Assembly: GCA_904419285.1 (NCBI GenBank)
Contig: CAJFQZ010000011.1
Location: 1 to 62,828 of the forward strand
DNA length: 62,828 nucleotides
Source: Lachnospiraceae bacterium UBA1818
GTDB taxonomy: Bacteria; Bacillota; Clostridia; Lachnospirales; Lachnospiraceae
Reading direction: 5' to 3'
Shown here in pieces: positions 51,361-60,086 of this stretch; the first letter of the stretch is position 1, and each line of letters opens with the position of its first letter. A program made the position numbers and the translations under genes. Below the pieces are notes generated by a model. That model saw nothing but the letters and a program-made list of their open reading frames with translations. It did no database searches and was not told the DNA's origin.

Positions 51361-51954
51361 TCAGTTCTGTCCGTCCTGCGGACGAAAATCGATGTGTCCT
51401 GTCTCTGCGTCCATGCCGTCCACGATGGCAAGCGACTCCAGCTGGTATCCCAGGTTGCGGATGATCCTTCCGCCGGACTGGAACCCCTTCTCAATGGCGA
51501 TCCCTATTCCTTCCACCGTGGCGCCTGCCGCCTGCACGATCTGGATCAGTCCCTGCAGAGCGCAGCCGTTGGCAAGGAAATCATCAATGATCAGCACATG
51601 ATCCGCAGGAGTCAGGAACTTCTTCGACACGATCACATGATTCTTACACTTGTGAGTGAATGACTCCACCTCAGCCACATACATCTCTCCGTCCAGATTG
51701 ATGCTCTGAGATTTCTTCGCAAATACTACCGGCACGTCAAAGTGCTGTGCCGCAATACATGCGATCCCGATCCCGGACGCCTCGATCGTCAGGATCTTGT
51801 TGATCGGCTTATTCGCAAATCTGCGCTTGAATTCCGCTCCCATCTCATCCAGCAGCTTGATGTCCATCTGATGGTTCAGGAAGCTGTCCACCTTCAGTAC
51901 ATTTCCTTCCTTTACGATTCCGTCTTTTGCTATTCTTTCCTCTAAAAAGTTCAT
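51361..51954 (-). CDS. xpt: Xanthine phosphoribosyltransferase
   Basis: This 197-residue purine salvage enzyme joins xanthine with PRPP to make XMP. The PRPP loop is [17 protein letters not shown]. The N-terminus [14 protein letters not shown] and the substrate region [15 protein letters not shown] are typical of Xpt. It starts three bases after the YesL-like gene, so the two are co-transcribed. No purine riboswitch was found upstream, unlike the Bacillus xpt gene. Confidence 0.95.
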   Translation of the reverse strand: MNFLEERIAKDGIVKEGNVLKVDSFLNHQMDIKLLDEMGAEFKRRFANKPINKILTIEASGIGIACIAAQHFDVPVVFAKKSQSINLDGEMYVAEVESFTHKCKNHVIVSKKFLTPADHVLIIDDFLANGCALQGLIQIVQAAGATVEGIGIAIEKGFQSGGRIIRNLGYQLESLAIVDGMDAETGHIDFRPQDGQN

Positions 51955-51957
51955 CCC

Positions 51958-52611
51958 CTAACCCTCTTCTTTCGTATTATCATTTTCATCGTTTTCTTCA
52001 AATATCACAAAGATCCGCCGCAGGATACAGGAATTGAGCCATGCGATCAGCGATCCGCCGAAAAAGAACCACATCGGCAGAGCGAACATCAGCGTTGTCG
52101 TCGTCCAGACCGATGCGACCACAGCCCCCGCAGTAATCACAACCATCACCAGCGTATACGGCAGTTTTGCGAGCGACAGGATCAGCGCATTTTTCAGAGT
52201 CGCACTGATCGGATTCACATAACGCGCTGTCAGCGGAAGTGCATAGATCAGCGCCGAGATCAAAATAAATCCGAACACTACAAAGACCACGCGCAGCAGG
52301 AAACCAATCTGGCCGCCCACAGCTCCTGCAAAATTGAAGTCGATCCACCATACCACGCTCAACACCGCAAAGAGCAGCCAGAGGATCGTGCTCTGGCGGA
52401 AATTCTCTTTAAACGCCTTAAAAAAACTTCTGAAGATATAACCTTCCTCGTTTTTCACCATCTTCAGCATGACAGAATAAAGAGCTGTTGTTGAAGCTCC
52501 GATGGTCACGATCGGGATACAGCAGATCAGCCAGACAATATTCAGGCAGATCATATCGCATATCTTTGCCAGCGCACGGGTCACAACATTGTCCATAAGA
52601 TTAAACTTCAT
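51958..52611 (-). CDS. YesL/DUF624 membrane protein
   Basis: This 217-residue protein has five to six helices. It shows the DUF624 start: NVVTRALAKICDMICLNIVW, then CCIPIVTIGASTTALYSVML. Family members often sit near sugar or purine uptake genes, and their role is unknown. The ATG at 52611 is preferred (AGAGAG nine bases upstream); a GTG three codons earlier is possible. It directly precedes xpt. Confidence 0.85.
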   Translation of the reverse strand: MKFNLMDNVVTRALAKICDMICLNIVWLICCIPIVTIGASTTALYSVMLKMVKNEEGYIFRSFFKAFKENFRQSTILWLLFAVLSVVWWIDFNFAGAVGGQIGFLLRVVFVVFGFILISALIYALPLTARYVNPISATLKNALILSLAKLPYTLVMVVITAGAVVASVWTTTTLMFALPMWFFFGGSLIAWLNSCILRRIFVIFEENDENDNTKEEG

Positions 52612-52858
52612 ATTATCCACACTCTCTTTTGTTGATTTTCCTCCCCTTTTCCCTATAAACTCAGCATCAGGATAAAACGGGACATTTTTTACAGTATATC
52701 ACAGTATTTCCTCCATTGCCATGTATTCCTGAATTGTTTATACTGTATTTGCATCAGCGCAGTTACCGTGAGCAGTAAAACATCCGATAATAATCAAAAA
52801 GAAAAGGGCGCACCGGCTACAGTGTGCAGGTCCCGGACTTCCTAAGACAATCTGAGAA
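52612..52858. other. Gene-free gap before the YesL-like gene
   Basis: The minus strand contains a weak promoter candidate (TGGCAA, 17 bases, TATACT; TATACT near 52692-52697) about 80 bases before the start codon. I see no ORF and no known riboswitch fold here. Confidence 0.4.
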
Positions 52859-52911
52859 TAAAAAAAGAATGGCAGATCATTCCTCAATGACCTGCTCTTC
52901 TCTTTTTTTGT
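52859..52911 (-). terminator. Terminator of the tRNA-Gly gene
   Basis: GCAGGTCATT pairs with AATGATCTGC (one G-U) around GAGG on the minus strand, with A-rich and T-rich flanks ending in seven T. It lies 30 bases after the tRNA. Confidence 0.8.
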
Positions 52912-52942
52912 TCCCCGCTGCCTCTGTCAGGGCAGTAAAAAA

Positions 52943-53013
52943 AGCGGGTGATGGGAATCGAACCCACGTATCCAGCTTGGAAGGCTGGTGTTCTACCATT
53001 GAACTACACCCGC
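52943..53013 (-). tRNA. tRNA-Gly (anticodon TCC)
   Basis: The minus strand folds into a full cloverleaf: acceptor GCGGGTG/CACCCGC, D-arm TAGTTCAATGGTA, anticodon stem CCAGC/GCTGG around CTTCCAA (anticodon TCC), and T-arm GTGGGTTCGATTCCCAT. The discriminator is T, and the CCA end is not encoded. A TTGCAT/TAATAT promoter and a terminator flank it, so it is a single-gene unit. Confidence 0.96.
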
Positions 53014-53034
53014 GTCATCTCTGACACGAGTGTT

Positions 53035-53063
53035 ATATTATCATACCTATAAACAAAATGCAA
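53035..53063 (-). promoter_or_regulatory. Promoter of tRNA-Gly
   Basis: The minus strand has TTGCAT, 17 bases, TAATAT, placed about 20 bases before the tRNA. Confidence 0.75.
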
Positions 53064-53141
53064 GCATTTTTTCTTTTATTTTTCATTTTTTCAATTTATT
53101 CTGCTTCTGCTCAGTTACATCCGGTTTTTCCTCTCCTTTTT

Positions 53142-53170
53142 TTGACTTCCGGACGCCAACGTTATATAAT
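53142..53170 (+). promoter_or_regulatory. Promoter of the DUF6465-like gene
   Basis: TTGACT, 17 bases, TATAAT, a near-consensus SigA promoter about 65 bases before the start codon. Confidence 0.8.
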
Positions 53171-53234
53171 GTTCTGAGGACAGTTCCCGCCGCGGGACAC
53201 TGCCCCACATCATGAAGAAAAGGGGTTAATCATT

Positions 53235-53663
53235 ATGAGCAGAAGAACGAACAAGAAAAGACTCAAAAAAATAAATCAGACGCAGACATCCGGAACCGCA
53301 GCTGCTGCTTCCGCACCGGCACAGCAGTCTGAAGAGGTACATACAGAGAGTGTTCCGGTGGAAGAGACTGTTACCGCAGCTGCATCTGCTGCCGTACAGC
53401 AGGAAACTGCTCCCGTACCGGAGGAAAGCGCTTCCGCTGTTCAGGAAACTGCTCCTGTACCGGCAGAATGCAAGGCTGCAGCATATGACATGTTTCTCCA
53501 GTACCAGAATCTGGAATTCGACATCACAGATCTCACAGCACGCATCCTTGACAAATGTGCTTCCGAAAACATGGATTCCTCAGACCTTAAAATCTATGTG
53601 AAGCCGGAAGACAGCAAAGCTTACTATGTATGCGCAGGCGGGAACAGCTTTATCGATTTGTGA
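53235..53663 (+). CDS. DUF6465-like protein with Ala/Pro/Glu-rich linker
   Basis: This 142-residue protein has three parts: a basic start (MSRRTNKKRLKKINQ), a low-complexity middle rich in Ala, Val, Pro and Glu with repeated ETAPVP units, and a small C-terminal domain (YQNLEFDITDLTARILDK, then LKIYVKPEDSKAYYVC). The C-terminal part matches DUF6465 as I remember it, a short family of Clostridia of unknown role. It has its own strong promoter and terminator. The Arg/Lys-rich tail with a long flexible linker suggests nucleic acid or ribosome contact, which is only a guess. Confidence 0.8.
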   Translation: MSRRTNKKRLKKINQTQTSGTAAAASAPAQQSEEVHTESVPVEETVTAAASAAVQQETAPVPEESASAVQETAPVPAECKAAAYDMFLQYQNLEFDITDLTARILDKCASENMDSSDLKIYVKPEDSKAYYVCAGGNSFIDL

Positions 53664-53719
53664 TTCCATACAGAATCAATGAAGACTATTTTTAAGTATT
53701 ATCTCTGACAGAAAAAATA

Positions 53720-53757
53720 TGCCGGGCAGGAATATTGATTCCGCCCGGCACATTTTT
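53720..53757. terminator. Bidirectional terminator
   Basis: TGCCGGGC pairs with GCCCGGCA around a 15-base loop, with A and T runs on both sides. It separates the DUF6465-like gene from the convergent flavodiiron gene. Confidence 0.9.
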
Positions 53758-53759
53758 TA

Positions 53760-56294
53760 CTATTTCATCACTTCTTCATAGGAGGCATGTTTTCCGAGAG
53801 CCTCCGTCATCTTCGCCATCTCAGACAGATCACCGATCAGGATCACTCCGCACAGCCTGTTATTGAGGAAATAATATTTTCTATACTGACCCTTGCCCAT
53901 ATCCTGGAATTCTACCGTCTTATACAGGAGGTTCGGATTCTTCCCGTTATCGCCGGCAGCAAAGAGCGCCGTATTCATTCCGTGGAATGTGAGCGCCGCT
54001 GCAGCCGGCTCATATTCCAGCTTTTCTCCAGCCGCATTGGCTCCTGCCGTCTTTCCCTGATCCACAGCTTCCGGCCAGATCGCGAAATTGGCCCCTCGGT
54101 ACTGGGCGCAGTCACCGCATGCATAGACGTCCTGAAGATTTGTCTCCATCCTCTCATTGACGATCACCGCCCGGTCTGTGTCCAGTCCGATGCTCTGCGC
54201 CAGTCCGATATTCGCACGCACGCCTGCTGACACAATGACCAGGTCTGCCGGGCACACTTCACCGCCTGCAAGGCGGACCCCGGTCACATGATCGGTTCCT
54301 TCCACCGCTTCGACCGTCACTCCGGTCCTGATCTCAACACCATTCTTCGCCGCAATGTTTTTGAGCAGCTCCGCAGAACCTGCATCAAGCTGACGTCCCA
54401 TGAGGACCGGAGCCACCTCCAGCACCTGTACATGCAGCCCTGCTTTTTTCAGTTCCCACGCAGCCTCAAGGCCAAGTACGCCACCGCCGATCACAACGGC
54501 ATTGGATGCTTCTTTCATAACTGCTTCCACTTTCTCTACATCCGCAAGTCTCCGGATTGCAATGACCTCCGGAAGATCCTTCCCATCCATAGGCGGGATG
54601 AAGCATTCGCTTCCCAGAGCATAGATCAGCTTAGTGAAATGAACTTTGGATCCATCGTCGAGAAGGACTTCTTTCGCCTTCATATCAACAGATACCGCCT
54701 CTTTTCCAAGGATCTGATAAACCTTGTTTTCCTCATACCAGTCCGGGTCCTCAATCGCGATCTGATCCGCCTGCAGGCCGGCAACGATCGATTTGGTCAG
54801 CATCGGACGGTTATATGCAGGATAGGGCTCATTTGAGATCAGAAGGACCGCGCCTGTCCGATCTCTCTCCCGGATTGCTTTTGCGGCATTGAAGCCCGCC
54901 GCTCCGTTTCCGAGGATCACATAATACTCTTCTGTATCGTTAGTAAATCCGGTCTCTTCCACCTCTACCGGCACAAAATTTTCCTTTCCTACGCCGCATA
55001 CCGGGCACACCTCAAGTGAAGAGTCAAAAATCTCACCGCAGACAAGGCATTTTACCAGGCTTCTGGCGCCTTTCTTCTTCGGCTTCACAGGCTCCTTCTC
55101 CTGTACTGTGCATCCGAACTGATAGCCGTACTCATAAGCACTCACAAGATCCGCCTCGGAAGGCTTGAATCTGACGCGGAAGCCCTCGGATACCTTCATC
55201 TTAAGCTGCTTGAGTCTCTGGGTGATATTCGGAACACCCTCGCCGCTCCAGCCATAGCTGCCGAACGCGCCCGCATACTTTCCTCCATGAGTCCCCGGGA
55301 ACATTCCCAGCGTCAGATCCCAGATCGGTTTCAGCGCCTCTCCCACGATCGTAGGCGTCCCGAGCAGGATCCCGTCCGCGAACAGGAGCTCTTCATTGAC
55401 CTTCGCAGCATCAGCTTCCACCATGTCATATGCACGCACATCGACATCCCCGCTGTCGCGGATTCCGTCCGCGATCTTATCCGCCAGCATTTTCGTATAT
55501 CCGTAGGCGCTCACATAGGCCATGATGACAGTCTTCTTTTTGTTTGGATTGACCACTGTGGACCACTCTCTGTACTGCTTCATGACCTCTTTGATCCGGT
55601 CGCCGACGAGCACCGGACCATGGCCTGTGCACACCATTGTGATATCCATATTCTCCACCCGGTCGAGAGCCTTGAGCATAAACGGCTTGAAAGGACCAAT
55701 GATACAGTCATAATAATATTTCAGGGCCTTCTGATAATCTTCCTCATTCTTGATCTCCGTGGAGACAACCTCCGGAAGACAGTAGTGGGACCCAAAAGAA
55801 TCACAGGTCACCAGGATCTGTTCCTCTTCGATAAACGTATACATCGTATCCGGCCAGTGCAGGTTCGGGACCACCATGAAGCGAAGAGTGCGGTTCCCGA
55901 TCTTCATTTTTTCCTCGTCACGCACGGCAATGCTGACAAAATCGCGGTTCACGATCTCCTTTAAGAATCCGATGGCACAGCCGGTCGCCAGGATCTTCAT
56001 CTGCGGGCTGTAATCCAGCAGTTTCTCTACACTCCCCGCGTGATCCGGTTCCGTATGGCTGACTACAAGATAATCAATCTTCGTCACATCAATAACTTCT
56101 TTTAACTTTTCCAGATACTCATTAAAAAATTTTGCCTTTGCTGTCTCAAACAGGATGATCTTGTCTCCCGCTTTCATCACGTAGGAATTATAGGTTGTCC
56201 CAAACTCAGTATACATAATGATATCAAATACTCTGAGCTGGTCGTCAATAATCCCCGTCCAGTAAAAATCATCCCGCAGTTTTATGCTTTTCAT
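53760..56294 (-). CDS. Class F flavodiiron protein (FDP-rubredoxin-reductase fusion)
   Basis: This 844-residue enzyme carries a whole electron chain in one chain, from NAD(P)H to O2 (or NO). The N-terminal lactamase-like domain has the full diiron ligand set: HTEPDH (His80, Glu82, Asp84), His146, Asp165 and His225. A flavodoxin domain follows (near 250-395), then a rubredoxin with CLVC ... CPVCG pairs (about 417-440), and finally an NADH:rubredoxin reductase with FAD and NAD motifs (VILGNGAAGFNAAKA, VIGGGVLGLEAAW, YACGDC). The class is known from Clostridia and Trichomonas as an O2 reductase. The start MKSIKLRDD follows GGAGG. It fits the bacteriohemerythrin in the window as oxygen defence. 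Confidence 0.95.
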   Translation of the reverse strand: MKSIKLRDDFYWTGIIDDQLRVFDIIMYTEFGTTYNSYVMKAGDKIILFETAKAKFFNEYLEKLKEVIDVTKIDYLVVSHTEPDHAGSVEKLLDYSPQMKILATGCAIGFLKEIVNRDFVSIAVRDEEKMKIGNRTLRFMVVPNLHWPDTMYTFIEEEQILVTCDSFGSHYCLPEVVSTEIKNEEDYQKALKYYYDCIIGPFKPFMLKALDRVENMDITMVCTGHGPVLVGDRIKEVMKQYREWSTVVNPNKKKTVIMAYVSAYGYTKMLADKIADGIRDSGDVDVRAYDMVEADAAKVNEELLFADGILLGTPTIVGEALKPIWDLTLGMFPGTHGGKYAGAFGSYGWSGEGVPNITQRLKQLKMKVSEGFRVRFKPSEADLVSAYEYGYQFGCTVQEKEPVKPKKKGARSLVKCLVCGEIFDSSLEVCPVCGVGKENFVPVEVEETGFTNDTEEYYVILGNGAAGFNAAKAIRERDRTGAVLLISNEPYPAYNRPMLTKSIVAGLQADQIAIEDPDWYEENKVYQILGKEAVSVDMKAKEVLLDDGSKVHFTKLIYALGSECFIPPMDGKDLPEVIAIRRLADVEKVEAVMKEASNAVVIGGGVLGLEAAWELKKAGLHVQVLEVAPVLMGRQLDAGSAELLKNIAAKNGVEIRTGVTVEAVEGTDHVTGVRLAGGEVCPADLVIVSAGVRANIGLAQSIGLDTDRAVIVNERMETNLQDVYACGDCAQYRGANFAIWPEAVDQGKTAGANAAGEKLEYEPAAAALTFHGMNTALFAAGDNGKNPNLLYKTVEFQDMGKGQYRKYYFLNNRLCGVILIGDLSEMAKMTEALGKHASYEEVMK

Positions 56295-56330
56295 TCTGTT
56301 CAAACCTCCTTCTCTGTCTTCAGACAAAGA

Positions 56331-56382
56331 AACTGCCGCAGCAGCGAGGGCTCTTGTCAAGTTCCCTGTTGCTGCGGCAGTT
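56331..56382 (-). terminator. Hairpin between the small membrane gene and the flavodiiron gene
   Basis: AACTGCCGCAGCA pairs with TGCTGCGGCAGTT (13 bp) and is followed on the minus strand by TTTCTTTG. It ends the 56401-56712 gene but also lies close before the flavodiiron start, so it may attenuate it. Confidence 0.6.
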
Positions 56383-56400
56383 CTCCGTATTATCCTTTAA

Positions 56401-56712
56401 TTACGGGCGCTGCTGACGCTGATTCGTTCTTCCTGCCAGACGGCTCTCTTCCTTTTTGTCTCTGCGCCTGATGCCAAAAAGAAATGTGGATTTATTTTTC
56501 TCCCGCAGTCTGTCCTGTCTGAAATCGCGGATACTGTCCAGTGCATTCCAGAATCTGTTCTGACCCACAGACATCCGCGATGCCATGTGCGGTTTTTTCA
56601 GTTCGTCGTTCATGCTGTGGCTGTCATTATAGATCTGAAATTCCGTAACGACCCAGCAGATAAGAAGAAACGTTACCATAAATAAAAATGCTGCTGTGTA
56701 AACATCTGGCAT
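56401..56712 (-). CDS. Small single-helix membrane protein
   Basis: This 103-residue protein has one N-terminal membrane helix (AAFLFMVTFLLICWVVTEF) and a basic cytoplasmic tail rich in Arg, Asp and Lys (SIRDFRQDRLREKNKS, RRRDKKEESRLAGR). GGGAGAGG precedes the ATG. No family is recognised. The hairpin downstream separates it from the flavodiiron gene. Confidence 0.7.
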   Translation of the reverse strand: MPDVYTAAFLFMVTFLLICWVVTEFQIYNDSHSMNDELKKPHMASRMSVGQNRFWNALDSIRDFRQDRLREKNKSTFLFGIRRRDKKEESRLAGRTNQRQQRP

Positions 56713-56815
56713 AATATCCTCTCCCTTCTGTTCTGCTTACAACAAGTTTAGAACTTTTTGGCATGGGAGTCAATATTTTCTGACATTTTTGTCTGCAATT
56801 ATTTATTATCTGGTA

Positions 56816-57451
56816 TTATACCCCGACTTTTTTACAAATATCCTCAAGGCAGCATTTCTCACAATGCGGTTTTGTTCTCGCTGTGCACACGTCTCTTCCA
56901 TGATAGACAAGCCTGTGGCAGAAGTCGCTTCCCTCTTCCGGCGGAATAATCTTCCAAAGCGCCATTTCCACCTTCTTCGGCTCCTTGATTCCGTCCACCA
57001 GTCCAATCCGGTTCACCAGACGGATACAGTGGGTGTCTGTCACGATCGCAGGTTTCCCGAATACGTCACCCATGATCAGATTCGCGCTCTTCCTCCCCAC
57101 TCCCGGAAGCTTCAGAAGGGCGTCGAAATCATCCGGCACCTTTCCACCATACTCATCTCTTAAGATCTTCATGCAGGCACTGATATCTCTCGCCTTGCTT
57201 TTCCCGAGGCCGCACGGCTTGACGATCTCTTCGATGTCACTGACATCCGCATCTGCCAGAGCGTTCACGTCCGGATATTTCTCATAAAGCCCCTCCACCA
57301 CAACATTGACTCTGGCGTCCGTGCACTGTGCCGCCAGCCTGACACTGACGAGCAGTTTCCACGCCTGATCATAGTCAAGGGTGCATCCGGCGTCCGGGTA
57401 TTCTTTTTTCAGTCTCTCGATCACTTCCAGAGCACGCTGCTTTTTTGTCAT
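56816..57451 (-). CDS. nth: Endonuclease III
   Basis: This 211-residue base-excision glycosylase removes oxidised pyrimidines and cuts the strand. The helix-hairpin-helix LPGVGRKSANLIMG holds the catalytic Lys121, the catalytic Asp139 is in VTDTHCIRLVNRIG, and the iron-sulfur cluster ligands are near the end. The spacing is C-x7-C-x2-C-x5-C, one residue longer than the common x6. Its start overlaps the stop of the CmpB-like gene (ATGA). It ends the rpiB operon. Confidence 0.95.
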   Translation of the reverse strand: MTKKQRALEVIERLKKEYPDAGCTLDYDQAWKLLVSVRLAAQCTDARVNVVVEGLYEKYPDVNALADADVSDIEEIVKPCGLGKSKARDISACMKILRDEYGGKVPDDFDALLKLPGVGRKSANLIMGDVFGKPAIVTDTHCIRLVNRIGLVDGIKEPKKVEMALWKIIPPEEGSDFCHRLVYHGRDVCTARTKPHCEKCCLEDICKKVGV

Positions 57452-58458
57452 TTGTCCTCTCCTTCATTCTGCCTTTTTCTGTCCTTCTTCTGTTCTGCAT
57501 CCATAAGACGCCTGAGTTCCTCTATCGTCTCTCTGAACCTCTCAGAGACAGCGCCGGGGTTCCGCTTCAAATGCCTTACAGCATGCAGATATCTTTTGTC
57601 TGTTCTTGTGCCCAGCTTCTGCAGCTCCTGCAGTATATCGTCCCTCAGGCCTGCAAGGTCCTCTCTCTTCATCCCGCTGATCAGTCTGTCCACTTTGGCA
57701 GGGATCTCCTCCCTCAGCAGGAGCTCCACTCTGTCAGACAGTTCTGTGAGCTGCCTTCTCTGCCACTCCCGCTTTTCCTGGATCTGTTCGATAAATGCAT
57801 TCCGCCGGGTAAGATTTTTCTGCTGCAGTTCTTCATAATATTTTCTGTAATCAGCCAGCACTTCTCCCTGAGTCACCTTCAGCTTCTCCTGGATCTGACG
57901 GATCTTCTCCCTGCTTTCTTCAAGCTGTACCAGGATATTCTTCATATCCATAGCCTCGTTGAATGACTGGGTAAAATCGACAGATGCCGCGACTGCAAGG
58001 ACCGTGGCAATGCTCTCACACACGGTCAGCGGAATCTTGAGGACCGCACTCTCCACAGGCACATGGACAAACCGCACCATCAGCACAGAGAAAAGCCCCC
58101 AGCACAGAGATGCCGCCGGACAGATATATCCTCGAATATTTCCCGGCTGCCCGCTGTAATCCCAGTACTTCACATGGAAAATCCGCTCCATGGCTGCTCC
58201 TGTTATATATTCCAGGATCGTAGCTCCGATCATCCCGCAGATAAACACGAGCGCGGTGTTCTCTCTCACCGGGATTGTTCCGATCAGGATGACAAGTGCA
58301 CCTGAACCGTAGAGCGGCAGGATGGGGCCGTGCATAAACCCGCGGTTTACCCATCTCCGCTTCCGGACCGAAACATAACAGCACTCCCAGACCCACCCGG
58401 CAAAACTGTAGATAAAGAAGAACAGGATCCACTGACACAGATAATATGCATGCATCAT
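57448..58458 (-). CDS. Putative CmpB-type membrane protein with coiled-coil tail
   Basis: This 336-residue protein has five N-terminal helices typical of the PF06541 family, often labelled ABC_trans_CmpB or putative ABC permease (FFFIYSFAGWVWECCYVSVR, FMHGPILPLYGSG). A long Glu/Lys/Arg-rich coiled coil follows from about residue 170 to the end. The label as a permease is not well founded; I see no ATPase partner nearby. It is translated in the chain rpiB, DUF7916, this gene, nth. Confidence 0.83.
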   Translation of the reverse strand: MMHAYYLCQWILFFFIYSFAGWVWECCYVSVRKRRWVNRGFMHGPILPLYGSGALVILIGTIPVRENTALVFICGMIGATILEYITGAAMERIFHVKYWDYSGQPGNIRGYICPAASLCWGLFSVLMVRFVHVPVESAVLKIPLTVCESIATVLAVAASVDFTQSFNEAMDMKNILVQLEESREKIRQIQEKLKVTQGEVLADYRKYYEELQQKNLTRRNAFIEQIQEKREWQRRQLTELSDRVELLLREEIPAKVDRLISGMKREDLAGLRDDILQELQKLGTRTDKRYLHAVRHLKRNPGAVSERFRETIEELRRLMDAEQKKDRKRQNEGEDK

Positions 58459-58485
58459 TGTTATGCTCTCCAGTCTCTCATCTTA

Positions 58486-59415
58486 TTACCGGTTGATCGA
58501 GGAAGCCATCCTGTGATATGTATGGCGCACTCCCCGGATCACCTTGCTGTATTCCAGAATATTTTCCGGGAGCGCCATCCCCACATATCCGGAATCCCCC
58601 AGATGATGGAGATCGGTCCCCGTCATCTTGCACATCAGAGCGATCTCCCGGATCGTGGCAGTATCCGCTCCTTCCTGGGAAGTACCGACTGCCGTGAGCG
58701 TCAGTCTGCCGAGCCCGTGAGCACAGGACACCAGCTTTCGGATGTACTCTGTTGTGATCCCCGGGACCGTCCCCGGCGCCGGCATGAGGATCACATCTGC
58801 CCCTGCTTCGGCAAACGCCTTTACATCCTCTTCTGTGATGATCTTCTCTCCGGCCTCAGAGAGGATCCCTGCCGCATGCATCTTACCTGCGATAAGAAGG
58901 ATCTGCTCTCCGAACCTTTCCCTGTACTCTCTCAGTGTACGTACAATCGCCCGGTTCGTCACGCCCACTCCCGGATTTCCCGTAAGGACGATAAAATCAA
59001 CTCCCATAGCGACAGCCTTCTCCGCATTCTCGAGAGTGGCCGCGCGGCCCGATGTCAGCTTCCACTCACTGTTTGTATCAACTGTGCTCTCTGTTCCCGC
59101 TTCCAGTGGTTCAAGATTGATTCCCACCACTCTTCCGGTCAGCCGCTTTACCTCCCGTATAATATTCTCGGGCGCTGTCTCCGGAAGTCCGTTGATCACC
59201 GGATGGTTCACGTCAAACAGATTCAGTATCAGCATATCCGCCCCCATGGCTGCAGCGAATTCCGCATTCGTCACATCCCCCAGCATGGGCGGTACTGCGC
59301 CGATCGTCTCACAGACAAGGATACGTCCCTCGCTTCCCGCGATGGCAGCTGCCAGCTCTTTTCCTGTCATCTTCGCGATCTCAGATGCAGTGCAGTCTAA
59401 AAATCTCTTTGCCAT
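58486..59415 (-). CDS. TIM-barrel DUF7916/PEP phosphonomutase-like protein
   Basis: This 309-residue soluble protein has a beta-alpha barrel pattern: ETIGAVPPMLGDVTNAEFAA, GADMLILNLFDVNHP, VVGINLEPLEAG, FIVLTGNPGVGVTN, GADVILMPAPGTVPGITTEY and DLHHLGDSGY. I associate it with the family now called DUF7916 (earlier HAD-like or PEP phosphonomutase-like), but no reaction is established. It lies 12 bases after rpiB, which suggests a role in pentose or sugar phosphate metabolism. The GGAGG start site is clear. Confidence 0.82.
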   Translation of the reverse strand: MAKRFLDCTASEIAKMTGKELAAAIAGSEGRILVCETIGAVPPMLGDVTNAEFAAAMGADMLILNLFDVNHPVINGLPETAPENIIREVKRLTGRVVGINLEPLEAGTESTVDTNSEWKLTSGRAATLENAEKAVAMGVDFIVLTGNPGVGVTNRAIVRTLREYRERFGEQILLIAGKMHAAGILSEAGEKIITEEDVKAFAEAGADVILMPAPGTVPGITTEYIRKLVSCAHGLGRLTLTAVGTSQEGADTATIREIALMCKMTGTDLHHLGDSGYVGMALPENILEYSKVIRGVRHTYHRMASSINR

Positions 59416-59427
59416 TTTTCCTCCGTC

Positions 59428-59871
59428 TCAGTCTTTATTTTCTATCTCCATGATCATATCCACTCTGCGCTGGTGACGTCCGCCTTCAAACTCTGTGTCA
59501 AGCCATGTCTCCACGATCATCTTCGCCAGCTCCGCGCCGACGACTCTCGCGCCGAAGGCCAGGATGTTGCAATTGTTGTGCGCTCTCGCCATCTTCGCAG
59601 TGTAAGGTTCACTGCAGACAGCCGCTCGGATTCCCTTCACCTTATTCGCCGCAAGAGAGATGCCGAGCCCGGTTCCGCAGATCAGGATCCCCTGTTCTAC
59701 TTCTCCTGATGCCACGGCCCGCGCCACAGCTTCTCCGTAGACCGGATAATCGCAGCTGTCCGCCGTATATGTCCCGTAATCGACAACCTCATGTCCTTTT
59801 TCCTTGAGCAGTTCGATGATCTCCGCCTTCAATTCCAACGCTGAATGGTCATTTCCGATTCCTATCTTCAT
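59428..59871 (-). CDS. rpiB: Ribose 5-phosphate isomerase B
   Basis: This 147-residue enzyme interconverts ribose 5-phosphate and ribulose 5-phosphate. Family motifs are present: IGNDHSALELKAEI, the catalytic Cys in GILICGTGLGISLAANKV, and GFEGGRHQRRVDMI read as FEGGRHQRRV. The start MKIGIGND follows GGAGAGG. It is the first gene of a four-gene operon ending in nth. A TTGCCT/TATTAT promoter and a short terminator-shaped hairpin lie upstream. Confidence 0.95.
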   Translation of the reverse strand: MKIGIGNDHSALELKAEIIELLKEKGHEVVDYGTYTADSCDYPVYGEAVARAVASGEVEQGILICGTGLGISLAANKVKGIRAAVCSEPYTAKMARAHNNCNILAFGARVVGAELAKMIVETWLDTEFEGGRHQRRVDMIMEIENKD

Positions 59872-59899
59872 ATTTCTTACCTCTCCTTCATCTAGTCTC

Positions 59900-59926
59900 A
59901 AAAAACCGCTGTCCGAACGGGACAGC
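59900..59926 (-). terminator. Promoter-proximal terminator-like hairpin before rpiB
   Basis: On the minus strand GCTGTCC pairs with GGACAGC around five bases and is followed by GG and six T. It begins almost at the predicted start site of the rpiB promoter. Confidence 0.5.
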
Positions 59927-59935
59927 CCTGCTACT

Positions 59936-59964
59936 ATAATAGCAAAGATCCGAATTGAAGGCAA
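59936..59964 (-). promoter_or_regulatory. Promoter of the rpiB operon
   Basis: The minus strand has TTGCCT, 17 bases, TATTAT. It adjoins the terminator of the DnaJ-like gene at 59968. Confidence 0.6.
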
Positions 59965-60001
59965 TAAAAAGGGACGGTCCGAAATCCCGGATCATCCCTT
60001 T
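59964..60001 (-). terminator. Terminator of the DnaJ-like gene
   Basis: On the minus strand AAAGGGATGATCCG pairs with CGGACCGTCCCTTT (one internal mismatch) and is followed by TTATT. The stretch 60002-60086 holds no further signal. Confidence 0.7.
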
Positions 60002-60086
60002 ATTTTCATCTTCCCGTTCAGACCGCCCGGATAGGTACATATGCCCCATGCACTGCTGCATTCCAGATCCGAACTTCTGTGACTGC

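Noticed and set aside
52612-52858. Purine riboswitch expected before an xpt operon
   Set aside because: Neither strand shows the three-way junction core sequences, and the operon starts with a YesL-like gene.
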